DNA of 36,832 nt from positions 1 to 36,832 of the IMG/VR virus record IMGVR_UViG_3300035698_008626; one strand, given 5' to 3'. Each line of letters starts with the position of its first letter. Position 1 is the stretch's first letter. The notes beneath the pieces are model-generated. The model worked only from the letters and a program-made list of their open reading frames with translations. It searched no databases and was not told the DNA's origin. Shown piece after piece: positions 13,558-20,183 of the stretch. Source of the stretch: a virus. A program made the position numbers and the translations under genes.

Positions 13558-13933
13558 CAAGAGGACGGATGAGCAGGTTGCAGCGGCGACGCTGGAGATG
13601 ATGGGGTATCGGGACCACCTGACCGATGGGACTCTGTGGGTCAAGGTGGACGGTAGCAGATGCAGGTGGATATACCAAACGCTATCAGATGAGTATAGCC
13701 ACGACTTCGCCGCCGAGGTCAAGGAATTCATGCGGAAGAAGGGCTATACATGGGATGAGAATAGCGAAGAGATTACGTTTGTCGGAGGCGCGGGAACTAC
13801 CGACAGATTTGATGAGCGTCCCGCCATAATGTGGTCTGGCCATGCGTTTTTCGCCAACATGAATGAACACCCAAAGGCCGTCTGTGAGGCCACGCTGCTT
13901 GCAATGGAGGCGGAGAAGGATGCAAAAGCATAG
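13550..13933 (+). CDS. ABA-sandwich-like phage protein, 127 aa (paralogue of 15895)
   Basis: ATG 13550 is chosen because the paralogue at 15895 begins the same way (MTDKRTDEQVAA). The pattern of an N-terminal helix ending in MGY, scattered W and acidic strands, and a C-terminal AVCEATLLAMEAEK resembles the phage ABA-sandwich domain. Function of this family is unknown. It overlaps the upstream stop by 8 bases. Confidence 0.75.
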   Translation: MTDKRTDEQVAAATLEMMGYRDHLTDGTLWVKVDGSRCRWIYQTLSDEYSHDFAAEVKEFMRKKGYTWDENSEEITFVGGAGTTDRFDERPAIMWSGHAFFANMNEHPKAVCEATLLAMEAEKDAKA

Positions 13934-14114
13934 AGGAGTATGGTTGCGATTGCTGGTAATGGTGGTGCTTGCTATCGTAATGGGAGGAGTGGGATGGTTA
14001 GCGGCCTGGGAGGTTACGAGTACGACTGTCCAGGCAATTAGCGGCATGGCGCTTGTGCTCATATTCTTGTGGCTTATAGCTGATTGGCTAGTATGGACGT
14101 TGCAAGATGATTGA
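13920..14114 (+). CDS. Two-segment membrane protein, 64 aa
   Basis: ATG 13920 lies inside the end of the upstream gene behind GAGAAGG. Two hydrophobic spans, about 8-28 (LRLLVMVVLAIVMGGVGWLA) and 34-60 (VQAISGMALVLIFLWLIADW), are separated by a short polar loop. Possible holin or accessory membrane protein; no family recognised. Confidence 0.65.
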   Translation: MQKHRGVWLRLLVMVVLAIVMGGVGWLAAWEVTSTTVQAISGMALVLIFLWLIADWLVWTLQDD

Positions 14115-14295
14115 CAAAGCGGCTGTCGAGGTGCGACTGAGCAAGATAGACGAGATGATTGAGCTTACAATGGGCTGCCTCAGCGATCTCTATTATGAAG
14201 GGTCGCAGAATGATGGGGAGCTTCTGTCGGCGGTGCAGGAGCTTCATGATCTAATGAGACTCCGCGCAACGCTCATTCATGTGGGTGCTAAATGA
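14107..14295 (+). CDS. Hypothetical helical protein, 62 aa
   Basis: Overlaps the upstream gene by 8 bases and the next by ATGA. The sequence is helical with an acidic face (VRLSKIDEMIELTMGCL, AVQELHDLMRLRATLI). No family recognised. Confidence 0.7.
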   Translation: MIDKAAVEVRLSKIDEMIELTMGCLSDLYYEGSQNDGELLSAVQELHDLMRLRATLIHVGAK

Positions 14296-14387
14296 TTGAC
14301 AGAAACATCTCTTGGGCGACCTACGCGCTTGGGATCCTGGCGTTTATCATTGGAATTGTGCTCATAGCATCGGGAGGGGCATGGTGA
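14292..14387 (+). CDS. 31-residue single-pass membrane microprotein
   Basis: Begins with an ATGA overlap. Residues 9-28 (TYALGILAFIIGIVLIASGG) form one membrane segment. It ends overlapping the next gene. Two-sided overlap supports translation; role unknown. Confidence 0.65.
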   Translation: MIDRNISWATYALGILAFIIGIVLIASGGAW

Positions 14388-14596
14388 ATCTTACCGCCGG
14401 CAGTAAAACGAATTACCTTGCAAGGCTTGAGCAGCTTGCGGCAATCGAGATCATGGGCTGGCGCGTCGAGCACGCGCGCATGGCTCTGTTCTGGGCCGAT
14501 GATGACGGCATACCAACGGTGGCCGTGAGCAAGTGGCATCCGTTCACGAACAGCGAACAGGCGGCGTTGTTGGTCAAGACAGCAGAGGAGGAGTGA
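14381..14596 (+). CDS. Short ABA-sandwich-like protein, 71 aa (paralogue of 16970)
   Basis: ATG 14381 overlaps the upstream stop. The core LARLEQLAAIEIMGWRVE, a short W-containing middle and KWHPFTNSEQAALLV match the phage ABA-sandwich style. The same pattern appears at 16970 (LNELAATVVMGWHK, RWHPCQNEPQAWTLV). A copy of the palindrome TACCGCCGGCAGTA lies at codons 4-8. Function unknown. Confidence 0.7.
   Translation: MVNLTAGSKTNYLARLEQLAAIEIMGWRVEHARMALFWADDDGIPTVAVSKWHPFTNSEQAALLVKTAEEE
14392..14405. repeat. Dispersed palindrome, copy 1 (imperfect)
   Basis: TACCGCCGGCAGTA differs at one base from the perfect palindrome found at 16609, 19473 and 36102. It lies just inside the start of the gene at 14381. 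Confidence 0.5.
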
Positions 14597-14937
14597 TGAA
14601 GGCAGCAAGGATAGACAAAAATCAGGGCGAGATCATCAAGGCTTTCGAGCGTTTAGGATATCAGGTGAAGAATATCGCGGCGGCGGGCCACGTAGTCCCT
14701 GGCTTGTCTGATCTGCTCGTAGCACGAGCCAGGGATGGCATTATGGCGATATGCGAGGTCAAATCTAGGGATGGCGAAACAACGGCTGCCGAGAAGACGT
14801 TTTTGCGTGATTACGGACTATTCCAGGAGTTCGAGAATGGACAGGGCCAGTTTCCGATTGTCGTTGTTCATACAGAGGAAGACGTGGCGCGATGGTCGGC
14901 CAGGCTAGTTGAGCGAATGAAGGAGATATACCGATGA
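14596..14937 (+). CDS. VRR-NUC / resolvase-like nuclease, 113 aa
   Basis: TGATG overlap with the upstream stop after GAGGAG. The protein has KNQGEIIKAFERLGY, PGLSDLLVA with a candidate catalytic Asp, and CEVKSRDGETTAAEKTFL with the E-x-K pair. That is the PD-(D/E)XK layout of VRR-NUC and small phage resolvases. It would cut structured DNA during replication or packaging. Assigned from motifs only. Confidence 0.75.
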   Translation: MKAARIDKNQGEIIKAFERLGYQVKNIAAAGHVVPGLSDLLVARARDGIMAICEVKSRDGETTAAEKTFLRDYGLFQEFENGQGQFPIVVVHTEEDVARWSARLVERMKEIYR

Positions 14938-14972
14938 CATGGGATCGTAACGCGGCGGCCGACTTTTCATAG
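14934..14972 (+). CDS. Possible 12-codon relay frame
   Basis: An ATGA overlap with the nuclease stop opens a 12-codon frame (MTWDRNAADFS). It may be a chance frame, a remnant of a lost gene start, or a translational relay. No other support. Confidence 0.2.
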   Translation: MTWDRNAAADFS

Positions 14973-14989
14973 GATCTAGGAGGGAGAAC

Positions 14990-15295
14990 ATGGATAAGGT
15001 AGCCATAGGGCTGTTATGGGAAATAACGAGGCGCAGTCCCTGGTTCTGGGATTCATACCACAATGTCTTTTCATGTCGGTATTGTAGCCTGGTGAGCAAT
15101 AGGCGCCTCGGCGGCACAGACAAGCACGATACAACCTGCATTTGGCGTCGTATCAAGGAACACTTGGGCGAGGTAGACGAGATGTATCCCAAGCAAATAC
15201 ACGAATTGCTTGGCGGTGGCATACGCAACCTTCTATTGGCAGGCCAGGGCGATATTGCCTGGGGCGACATAGCACAAAGGGGGGAAGATGGATAA
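14990..15295 (+). CDS. Hypothetical protein with BED-like Cys/His cluster, 101 aa
   Basis: AGGAGGGAGAAC precedes the ATG. FSCRYC near residue 28, followed by H and C (KHDTTC) 18 residues later, gives a C-x2-C ... H-x4-C layout like a small zinc finger. The C-terminal half is helical. Function unknown. Confidence 0.75.
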   Translation: MDKVAIGLLWEITRRSPWFWDSYHNVFSCRYCSLVSNRRLGGTDKHDTTCIWRRIKEHLGEVDEMYPKQIHELLGGGIRNLLLAGQGDIAWGDIAQRGEDG

Positions 15296-15902
15296 CGGGA
15301 TCATCATTGTAGAGCCACACCTGACCGACGTGATACCTGCGCTGACGTTCGGGCCGTTTCTCGCCTCGCCGAGTGGCTTGATAGTGGACGGGGCCGTTGA
15401 GGACATACCGTTCGAGATGTGGGAAATGTACGGAAAGGGCTTGCAGGTCGTATTTAACAGCTTGCCGTTCGTCATTGGGGATTGGTTAGCGTTCGGGGAA
15501 CGAACGTACGGCGAAAAGTACGTTCAGGCCGTGGCGCTGACAGGCTATGCAATTCAAAGCATGTACAATGCCAAGTTCGTCTGTGATCATGTGCCGCAAG
15601 AGATACGGCGGCCAGACACATTGTCGTTCGCGCACCACGCAGAGGTCGCAAGCCTACCACTAGAGGAGCAGATCGAGTTATTGGAAGAGGCCGAGGAACT
15701 GTGCTGGACGCGGGCCGAGATGCGCGCAAATGTACGCGGTGACCAGGATCCCGCAGAGGTAGCCGCTGAGCTTGAGCGCACCTTTACAAGGTTGCTTGCT
15801 AAGGTACAGGAGATGATGAGCTATGCAATGCGGGCGCGGGATCTCGAATGCTTGCAGGTGGTCGAGGCGATATTGCAGGATCGGAAGGAGAGCGATGACT
15901 GA
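15288..15902 (+). CDS. Phage/plasmid protein with LSFxHH-type helical domain, 204 aa
   Basis: Residues 58-80 (LPFVIGDWLAFGERTYGEKY) and 108-150 (PDTLSFAHHAEVASLPLEEQIELLEEAEE, TRAEMRAN) match a helical domain I recall in phage and plasmid genes of unknown function, with a ParB- or KorB-like look. The C-terminus is a long helix. DNA binding is plausible but not shown. Confidence 0.7.
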   Translation: MDNGIIIVEPHLTDVIPALTFGPFLASPSGLIVDGAVEDIPFEMWEMYGKGLQVVFNSLPFVIGDWLAFGERTYGEKYVQAVALTGYAIQSMYNAKFVCDHVPQEIRRPDTLSFAHHAEVASLPLEEQIELLEEAEELCWTRAEMRANVRGDQDPAEVAAELERTFTRLLAKVQEMMSYAMRARDLECLQVVEAILQDRKESDD

Positions 15903-16278
15903 CAAGAGGACAGACGAACAAGTGGCGGCCACCATGCTTGAGCTGATGGGATATGAAAGCGAAGAGACATCTCTTTGGTGGTACAAAGGCGATAAGAAAT
16001 GGCACGCGGGAGACATCTTGCATATACCAGAACGCCACGCCTTCGCCGTCGAGGTCAAGGGCTGGATGATGGAGCAAAAAGATGCTGATGGGTTTGGCAA
16101 ATGGCATGTTGAAGATGAGTGGCACACTTATCGCGGGTGGGTCACTATTGCGCGGTGGGGGCGGCCGACGGACATAAAGGGAGAAGCAAGCTATGAGGAT
16201 ATGGCCAGCCAGCCCCGCGCCGTCTGCGAGGCCGCGATAGCCGCGCTGAAAGCAGAGAAGGAGAGCCATGAGACGTAG
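15895..16278 (+). CDS. ABA-sandwich-like phage protein, 127 aa (paralogue of 13550)
   Basis: Identical opening to the gene at 13550 (MTDKRTDEQVAA), then LELMGY, a Trp-rich middle (EDEWHTYRGWVTIARWG) and a C-terminal RAVCEAAIAALKAEKE. The same length, and the same overlap geometry with the upstream gene, indicate a duplicated gene whose middle has diverged. Confidence 0.75.
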   Translation: MTDKRTDEQVAATMLELMGYESEETSLWWYKGDKKWHAGDILHIPERHAFAVEVKGWMMEQKDADGFGKWHVEDEWHTYRGWVTIARWGRPTDIKGEASYEDMASQPRAVCEAAIAALKAEKESHET

Positions 16279-16642
16279 TGAGGCATTTCTCATGCTAGTG
16301 CAAACAGGCGCATTGAGCTATGACCTCAAGTTCGGCGGCCAGAATTGTCCTGCTATTTGGGTGGTCTATGCTGCGATGAACGTTGATCCGCGATGCTTGC
16401 CAAGCAACTTAGAGGCCGCCGCATGGGAACTCGTAGACTATTTGATCAAGGGAGAGGAGCGGCCTGGGTGGTTGCGGTACAAGCAGCCGTCGCTATGGCG
16501 GCGGGTACTGAGTGCGATTCGCATGGAACCACTAGAGACCATTGACGTACAGTTGCAGCCACATCACGAAAAAGAGGAGATCGTACGAGAGGCGATAGAG
16601 CGAGATTCTACCGCCGGCGGTAAAAAGGAGGGAGAGGAATGA
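16268..16642 (+). CDS. Hypothetical protein, 124 aa
   Basis: Overlaps the upstream gene by 11 bases. A helical N-terminus with VVYAAMNVDPRCLPSNLEAAAWELVDYLIKG and a charged end (HHEKEEIVREAIERD). Near the C-terminus, codons for STAGG carry the perfect palindrome at 16609. No family recognised. Confidence 0.7.
   Translation: MRRSEAFLMLVQTGALSYDLKFGGQNCPAIWVVYAAMNVDPRCLPSNLEAAAWELVDYLIKGEERPGWLRYKQPSLWRRVLSAIRMEPLETIDVQLQPHHEKEEIVREAIERDSTAGGKKEGEE
16609..16622. repeat. Dispersed palindrome, copy 2 (perfect)
   Basis: TACCGCCGGCGGTA is fully self-complementary. It lies 17 bases before the start codon of the next gene (16639) and inside the end of the gene at 16268. Confidence 0.55.
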
Positions 16643-16977
16643 TGAAAGAGGAGCTCATGGCGATGACAAGGATATTTGAGAGACAGGAGATTGCCTGGAC
16701 AGACGAGTCGAGGCCAAAGGACTGGGGCAATGTTGGCGAATATGTAATGTCAAACTTTGACCACGTCATAAACGAGGGGGTTGTCAATAAACTGCGCGGT
16801 GGCGGTTGTTGGGCCGGGTATCCTGCAATGGGGTTCTTTGGCGAGGTCTGGTTTGATGCGGCGGATGATCTGTTCAAGTGTTTCATAAGGCGGCTTGGGA
16901 CTTTCCCTGGAACAATCGTCGCAGAGACTTTGCAAGAGATCATGGATATAGCTTGTGACAAATACGGATATGACTAA
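16639..16977 (+). CDS. Hypothetical protein, 112 aa
   Basis: ATGA overlap start after GGAGGGAGAGG. Residues 25-75 contain KDWGNVGEYVMSNF, a Gly/Cys-rich turn (GGGCWAG) and FFGEVWFDAADDLFKCF. The pattern suggests an alpha/beta fold, but no family was recognised. Confidence 0.75.
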   Translation: MMKEELMAMTRIFERQEIAWTDESRPKDWGNVGEYVMSNFDHVINEGVVNKLRGGGCWAGYPAMGFFGEVWFDAADDLFKCFIRRLGTFPGTIVAETLQEIMDIACDKYGYD

Positions 16978-17383
16978 TCATGAGGCATACTTGCAGGAGT
17001 TGAACGAGCTGGCGGCAACCGTCGTTATGGGATGGCATAAAGTGCCAATCGGCATGCCGGTGTGGGCCGATGCCAACGAGGAGTGGGAATCTACAGTCGC
17101 AAGATGGCATCCATGCCAGAACGAGCCGCAAGCATGGACGCTTGTGGACAAGGTGCTGGCGGCAAAACTCAATAAAGATGACATGCCTATCCTAAGATTC
17201 TACATGTATTATGGCGGGCCTATGTGGGATATGATGTGGAATATATGGTTTGGGGTTCCGGAGTGGCTTGACATTCCAGGCGCAAGATCATGGCGAGCAC
17301 ATGATGAGAAACGCCCTGTCGCCATAACGAAGGCGGCCATTATCGCCAGCGGCGGCGAGCTACCAGAGCACGTAGAAGCATGA
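16970..17383 (+). CDS. ABA-sandwich-like protein with extra C-terminal half, 137 aa
   Basis: ATG 16970 overlaps the upstream TAA and is preferred to the in-frame GTG 15 bases upstream. Residues 1-70 parallel the gene at 14381 (LQELNELAATVVMGW, VARWHPCQNEPQAW). The second half is aromatic-rich (FYMYYGGPMWDMMWNIWFGVPEWL) and unrelated. Confidence 0.75.
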   Translation: MTNHEAYLQELNELAATVVMGWHKVPIGMPVWADANEEWESTVARWHPCQNEPQAWTLVDKVLAAKLNKDDMPILRFYMYYGGPMWDMMWNIWFGVPEWLDIPGARSWRAHDEKRPVAITKAAIIASGGELPEHVEA

Positions 17384-17574
17384 CATATCGAGAGAAGGCA
17401 ACCGGCGAGACAATCTGTGCGATACGGCTCCGAGAATGTAGCATCACGATACACACCGACCTTGGTTATGATGACTTTGCCCACAGCGGGGATTGGATAG
17501 TAGACGGCCCGCATGGCCCCGTCGTTCTAATGGACGTAGAATTTAGGCGAGAGTATGAAGTTGTGGAGGACTAG
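17380..17574 (+). CDS. Hypothetical beta-rich protein, 64 aa
   Basis: ATGA overlap. Alternating hydrophobic residues (ICAIRLRECSITIHTD, DWIVDGPHGPVVLMDVEFR) suggest a small all-beta protein. No family recognised. Confidence 0.7.
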   Translation: MTYREKATGETICAIRLRECSITIHTDLGYDDFAHSGDWIVDGPHGPVVLMDVEFRREYEVVED

Positions 17575-17575
17575 C

Positions 17576-17659
17576 ATGTGGATCATACCGATCATTCTCA
17601 TTCTTGCGATTGTATACGTAGGCCGACGGGTAATGGGCGCGATAGACGACGCAGCATAA
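17576..17659 (+). CDS. 27-residue membrane microprotein
   Basis: GTGGAGGA precedes ATG 17576. Residues 2-16 (WIIPIILILAIVYVG) form one membrane segment with basic residues after it (RR). Its TAA overlaps the start of the HNH gene (TAATG). Confidence 0.6.
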   Translation: MWIIPIILILAIVYVGRRVMGAIDDAA

Positions 17660-17979
17660 TGACCCCAAAGCAGCGTCGCATCTGGGAAGCCGTGATCGAG
17701 CGTGACGAGGGGTTGTGCTGTGAGTGTGGCAAGGCCGCCGGTGAAGTGCATCATATCGTCAGCAAAAGGTACGAGGGGGCGTGGGACCCCCGTAACATGC
17801 TTTGCCTCTGCACTCAGTGCCACAGGTTGCAATATCTCGGGGCCGGTGGTCACACTCACGCCAAGCGACTAGAGCACCTAGCATACCTGCGAGATCGGTT
17901 CGGGTACGAGTATGACGACATGGGCGACAAGTGGCAAGGGCTGATCCGAGAGATAGATGATGCAGAGGTGGGGCTGTGA
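17659..17979 (+). CDS. HNH endonuclease, 106 aa
   Basis: The start overlaps the microprotein stop. It has RRIWEAVIERDEGLCCECGKAAGEVHHIVSK followed by PRNMLCLCTQCHRLQ, i.e. two CxxC knuckles bracketing the HH catalytic pair and the Asn. That is the standard phage HNH fold. It lies directly before the Dcm gene and overlaps it by GTGA. It may be a homing-type or DNA-processing nuclease. Confidence 0.85.
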   Translation: MTPKQRRIWEAVIERDEGLCCECGKAAGEVHHIVSKRYEGAWDPRNMLCLCTQCHRLQYLGAGGHTHAKRLEHLAYLRDRFGYEYDDMGDKWQGLIREIDDAEVGL

Positions 17980-18887
17980 CTCTCACATTCGGGTCGCTTT
18001 TTTCGGGGATAGGCGGTCTGGATAGGGGACTTGAACAAGCGGGAATGCAAGTCCTTTGGCAAATTGAAATTGATCCGTATGCAACCAAGGTGCTAGAGAA
18101 GCACTGGCCCGACATGAGGAGATATAGAGATGTCAGAGAATGCAGAGACCTTGAACCAGTTGACCTTATTTGCGGGGGCTTCCCTTGCCAACCTCACGGT
18201 GTTGCCGGGAAGCGACGAGGCAAGGAGGATGACCGTAACCTCTGGCCGGAATATCGCCGCATTGTTGCCGAACTCCACCCCGCTTGGGTACTTGGTGAGA
18301 ATGTTCCTGGTATCAGAACGACCATGCTCGACGAGGTGCTATCTGACCTGGAAGATTTGGGTTACGCCGTTGCACCGCTTGATATACCGGCTTGCGCCTT
18401 CGATGCCCAGCACAGGAGAGAGCGCATCTTCATTATTGCCCACGCCAGCAACAGTGGACAGCGGCAGCTATTTCAATCAGAGCAAGAGTCCGGGGGCAAA
18501 GAAACGCCCAACATTAGGGGCAATGGCAAGATACGGCTTGTGGCCGACGCCGACGGAGCACGGGAACTACAATCGCAAGGGGGCCTCAAAGAACAGCGGG
18601 GACGGGCTGGCGACAGCGGTGAGGATGTGGCCGACGCCGCAAGCAGGTGCGAACAACCCAGCAGCACACGGGGCAATGTCGGGAGACTTCAAGACCAAGT
18701 TCTGCGAGAGGGCTGGCATTCCGGTTACTGGGCAGTTGAACCCAACGTGGGTCGAGTGGCTCATGGGGTTCCCCACCGGGTGGACAGACTTAGATGCCTC
18801 GGAAATGCCGTAGTGCCGCAAGTGGCGCAGTTCATTGGCGAGATGATCTTGGAGATGAATGATGCGGAGGTGCAATGGCAGACATAG
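17976..18887 (+). CDS. DNA (cytosine-5) methyltransferase
   Basis: GTG start overlapping the HNH stop; 303 residues. Motif I FSGIGG is at 9-14, PCQ with catalytic Cys at 70-72, ENV at 108-110, QHRRERIF at 145-152 and RCLGNAVVPQVA near 275-286. It methylates cytosine C5 in DNA, probably to escape host restriction. The target-recognition region (about 155-265) is polar and low in hydrophobics, because the same bases also encode another protein in the +1 frame from 18130. Confidence 0.93.
   Translation: MTLTFGSLFSGIGGLDRGLEQAGMQVLWQIEIDPYATKVLEKHWPDMRRYRDVRECRDLEPVDLICGGFPCQPHGVAGKRRGKEDDRNLWPEYRRIVAELHPAWVLGENVPGIRTTMLDEVLSDLEDLGYAVAPLDIPACAFDAQHRRERIFIIAHASNSGQRQLFQSEQESGGKETPNIRGNGKIRLVADADGARELQSQGGLKEQRGRAGDSGEDVADAASRCEQPSSTRGNVGRLQDQVLREGWHSGYWAVEPNVGRVAHGVPHRVDRLRCLGNAVVPQVAQFIGEMILEMNDAEVQWQT
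18130..18813 (+). CDS. Overlapping gene nested in Dcm (+1 frame), WPTP/LNPxWVEWLMGFP family, 227 aa
   Basis: GAGGAG precedes ATG 18130, at codon 52 of the methyltransferase, in the +1 frame. The product contains segments I recall as a real phage protein family: LTVLPGSDEARRMTVTSGR, TRCYLTWKIWVTPLHRL, LAPSMPSTGE, two WPTP units, NRKGASKNSGDGLATAV, and QLNPTWVEWLMGFPTGWTDL near the end. The methyltransferase frame across the same bases also matches its own family (WAVEPNVGRVAHGVPHRVDRL). Both frames thus appear protein-coding. Function of the nested product is unknown. Confidence 0.7.
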   Translation: MSENAETLNQLTLFAGASLANLTVLPGSDEARRMTVTSGRNIAALLPNSTPLGYLVRMFLVSERPCSTRCYLTWKIWVTPLHRLIYRLAPSMPSTGESASSLLPTPATVDSGSYFNQSKSPGAKKRPTLGAMARYGLWPTPTEHGNYNRKGASKNSGDGLATAVRMWPTPQAGANNPAAHGAMSGDFKTKFCERAGIPVTGQLNPTWVEWLMGFPTGWTDLDASEMP

Positions 18888-19150
18888 ATACCCGCAAGCA
18901 ACGGTTCACTATTACCAAGGAAGAATTGACTGAAGGAGTTTTTGCCGTGACGCTGTTCATTCGGGCGGGCTATATCGCATCTCGCAGTGAGGGCTATAGA
19001 CTCATTAGGCAGGGCGGCTTGTATATCAACAGCAAGCAGCTACATGATCGCGCGTACAAGGTAACGGTTGGGGACGTGATAGATGGGATCGTTGAGGTGC
19101 GCGTGGGCCGATGGAAGAAGATGCGAGAATTCAGGGTATGCTTGACATAG
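18875..19150 (+). CDS. S4-domain RNA-binding protein, 91 aa
   Basis: Residues 22-75 have the S4 fold pattern: VTLFIRAGYIASRSEGYRLI, RQGGLYINSKQL, VGDVIDG. S4 domains bind structured RNA in ribosomal S4, TyrRS and RluD-type enzymes. Here the domain stands alone. Its gene ends on top of a promoter that transcribes a large structured leader, so an RNA partner may be next door (inference). Confidence 0.8.
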   Translation: MADIDTRKQRFTITKEELTEGVFAVTLFIRAGYIASRSEGYRLIRQGGLYINSKQLHDRAYKVTVGDVIDGIVEVRVGRWKKMREFRVCLT

Positions 19151-19170
19151 GCCGTCTAATCGTGTACAAT
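19142..19170 (+). promoter_or_regulatory. Late (packaging) sigma70-type promoter
   Basis: TTGACA (19142-19147), a 17-bp spacer, and TACAAT (19165-19170). It overlaps the last codons of the S4 gene and precedes the structured leader and all packaging/head genes. Confidence 0.85.
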
Positions 19171-19176
19171 GGATGT

Positions 19177-19503
19177 GCGACTGGGAGGGCTGCCCTATAT
19201 ATCGCGGCTCGCTGAGGAAACTCACCTGGTTGCAGGACATGCGCGTTGCTGCATACTTGCCGCTTTAAGGGCCGAGACGATCCCGCCGCGCTATGCAGAG
19301 CAGTAGGCGGGCAACGTGAAGCACCGTGACCAGGCAGCCTCTCAGTTGGGGGCCTGGTGCATGTCTAGCGTGCGGGTCAGGCAGGGAAGTACCCTACGGC
19401 GCTTTGCTAAAGAGCATCAGCTAGCTTTTGCTAGCCGGATCGTAGAGGCTGCGGCCCGCACGCGATAGAATTTACCGCCAGCGGTAGAATTGGGAGCTGA
19501 TAG
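19177..19503 (+). ncRNA. Large structured leader RNA before the packaging genes
   Basis: There are about 330 untranslated bases with many helices. They include AGGG/CCCT 19186-19196, TGAG-GAAA-CTCA tetraloop hairpin 19213-19224, TGCAG/CTGCA 19231-19253, CCCGCC/GGCGGG 19282-19311, and ACCAGGC/GCCTGGT 19329-19358. A 9-bp GCGTGCGGG/CCCGCACGC stem (19368-19376 with 19455-19463) closes a three-hairpin domain, including GCTAGC-TTTT-GCTAGC (19420-19435). No terminator follows, so it is the 5' leader of the late transcript and/or a processed RNA. No known class was recognised. Confidence 0.6.
19473..19486. repeat. Dispersed palindrome, copy 3
   Basis: TACCGCCAGCGGTA, perfect apart from the central base pair being A/G rather than C/G; the arms are exact. 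It lies 18 bases before the start codon at 19504, at the 3' end of the structured leader. Confidence 0.55.
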
Positions 19504-19671
19504 GTGTATAAAACGTTCGATGAGTATCTAAGCCGTTTCTTTCCTAAAGAGTACAAAGAGCGCAACAAGCCCAAAGATCCCTGCGAGGCCGCAGTAGTGA
19601 TGATAAAGGAATCTGCCAAGAAGCACTTAAAGATTCTGATAGAGGCCAGGGTAGAATTGGGGAGAATATGA
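19504..19671 (+). CDS. Hypothetical protein, 55 aa (GTG start)
   Basis: GTG 19504 follows GGGAG; the stop overlaps the next ATG (ATGA). The sequence is basic and helical (FDEYLSRFFPKEYKERN, ESAKKHLKILIEARVE). It is the first gene behind the structured leader. No family recognised. Confidence 0.6.
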   Translation: MYKTFDEYLSRFFPKEYKERNKPKDPCEAAVVMIKESAKKHLKILIEARVELGRI

Positions 19672-19910
19672 AAGCACTGCTTATAGTCAATACGGCATTC
19701 AACATTTTGGTGCTATACTCTCTGTGGGTTCATCCTTTCCTAAAGCACTTTGAGTTTTGCAATGATGAGGATGGCATAGGACTTCTATACTGGGCAAAGC
19801 CAAGAGAGCATATGCAAAATACCGGGCGATCCCTTATTTGGATTTGCAAGAAAACGGCAGACAGCAAAATGAGGTGGGGGCGGCGACGGGTAAGCAAATG
19901 GATAATCTAG
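19668..19910 (+). CDS. Hypothetical protein with N-terminal hydrophobic segment, 80 aa
   Basis: ATGA start. Residues 3-21 (ALLIVNTAFNILVLYSLWV) could be one membrane segment; the C-terminus is basic (KMRWGRRRVSKW). No family recognised. Confidence 0.65.
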   Translation: MKALLIVNTAFNILVLYSLWVHPFLKHFEFCNDEDGIGLLYWAKPREHMQNTGRSLIWICKKTADSKMRWGRRRVSKWII

Positions 19911-19919
19911 GGAGATAAC

Positions 19920-20183
19920 ATGGACATAGCAGATTATATCAATAGCAAGTACGCAGAGGCGATATTGCCCTTATTGGAGCAGCGGAACGCGATAGACCGC
20001 GAGCTGATTGATCTGGATATAGTGGACAGGGGATTTGCAAGGGACGTTAGCAGCATAGCGCGATTCCCAATATCAGAGCAGGCCAACTTGGTAGAGAAGC
20101 GCGGCGAGATCAACCGACAAATAAAGTCGTTTCAGTCACAAGATCAAGAGAAGCAGTGGATACGGGAGTATCAGGAGACATGA
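19920..20183 (+). CDS. Hypothetical coiled-coil protein, 87 aa
   Basis: TAGGGAGA precedes the ATG. Two helices rich in Glu/Arg/Ile (LPLLEQRNAIDRELIDLDI, ANLVEKRGEINRQIKSFQ) suggest a small helical hairpin or coil. It is coupled to the ParB-like gene by ATGA. Confidence 0.7.
   Translation: MDIADYINSKYAEAILPLLEQRNAIDRELIDLDIVDRGFARDVSSIARFPISEQANLVEKRGEINRQIKSFQSQDQEKQWIREYQET

Noticed and set aside
19213-19224. GAGGAAA-like sequence resembling the RNase P RNA CR-I motif
   Set aside because: The bases form a simple TGAG-GAAA-CTCA tetraloop hairpin, and the other RNase P conserved regions (CR-IV, CR-V) are absent from the leader.
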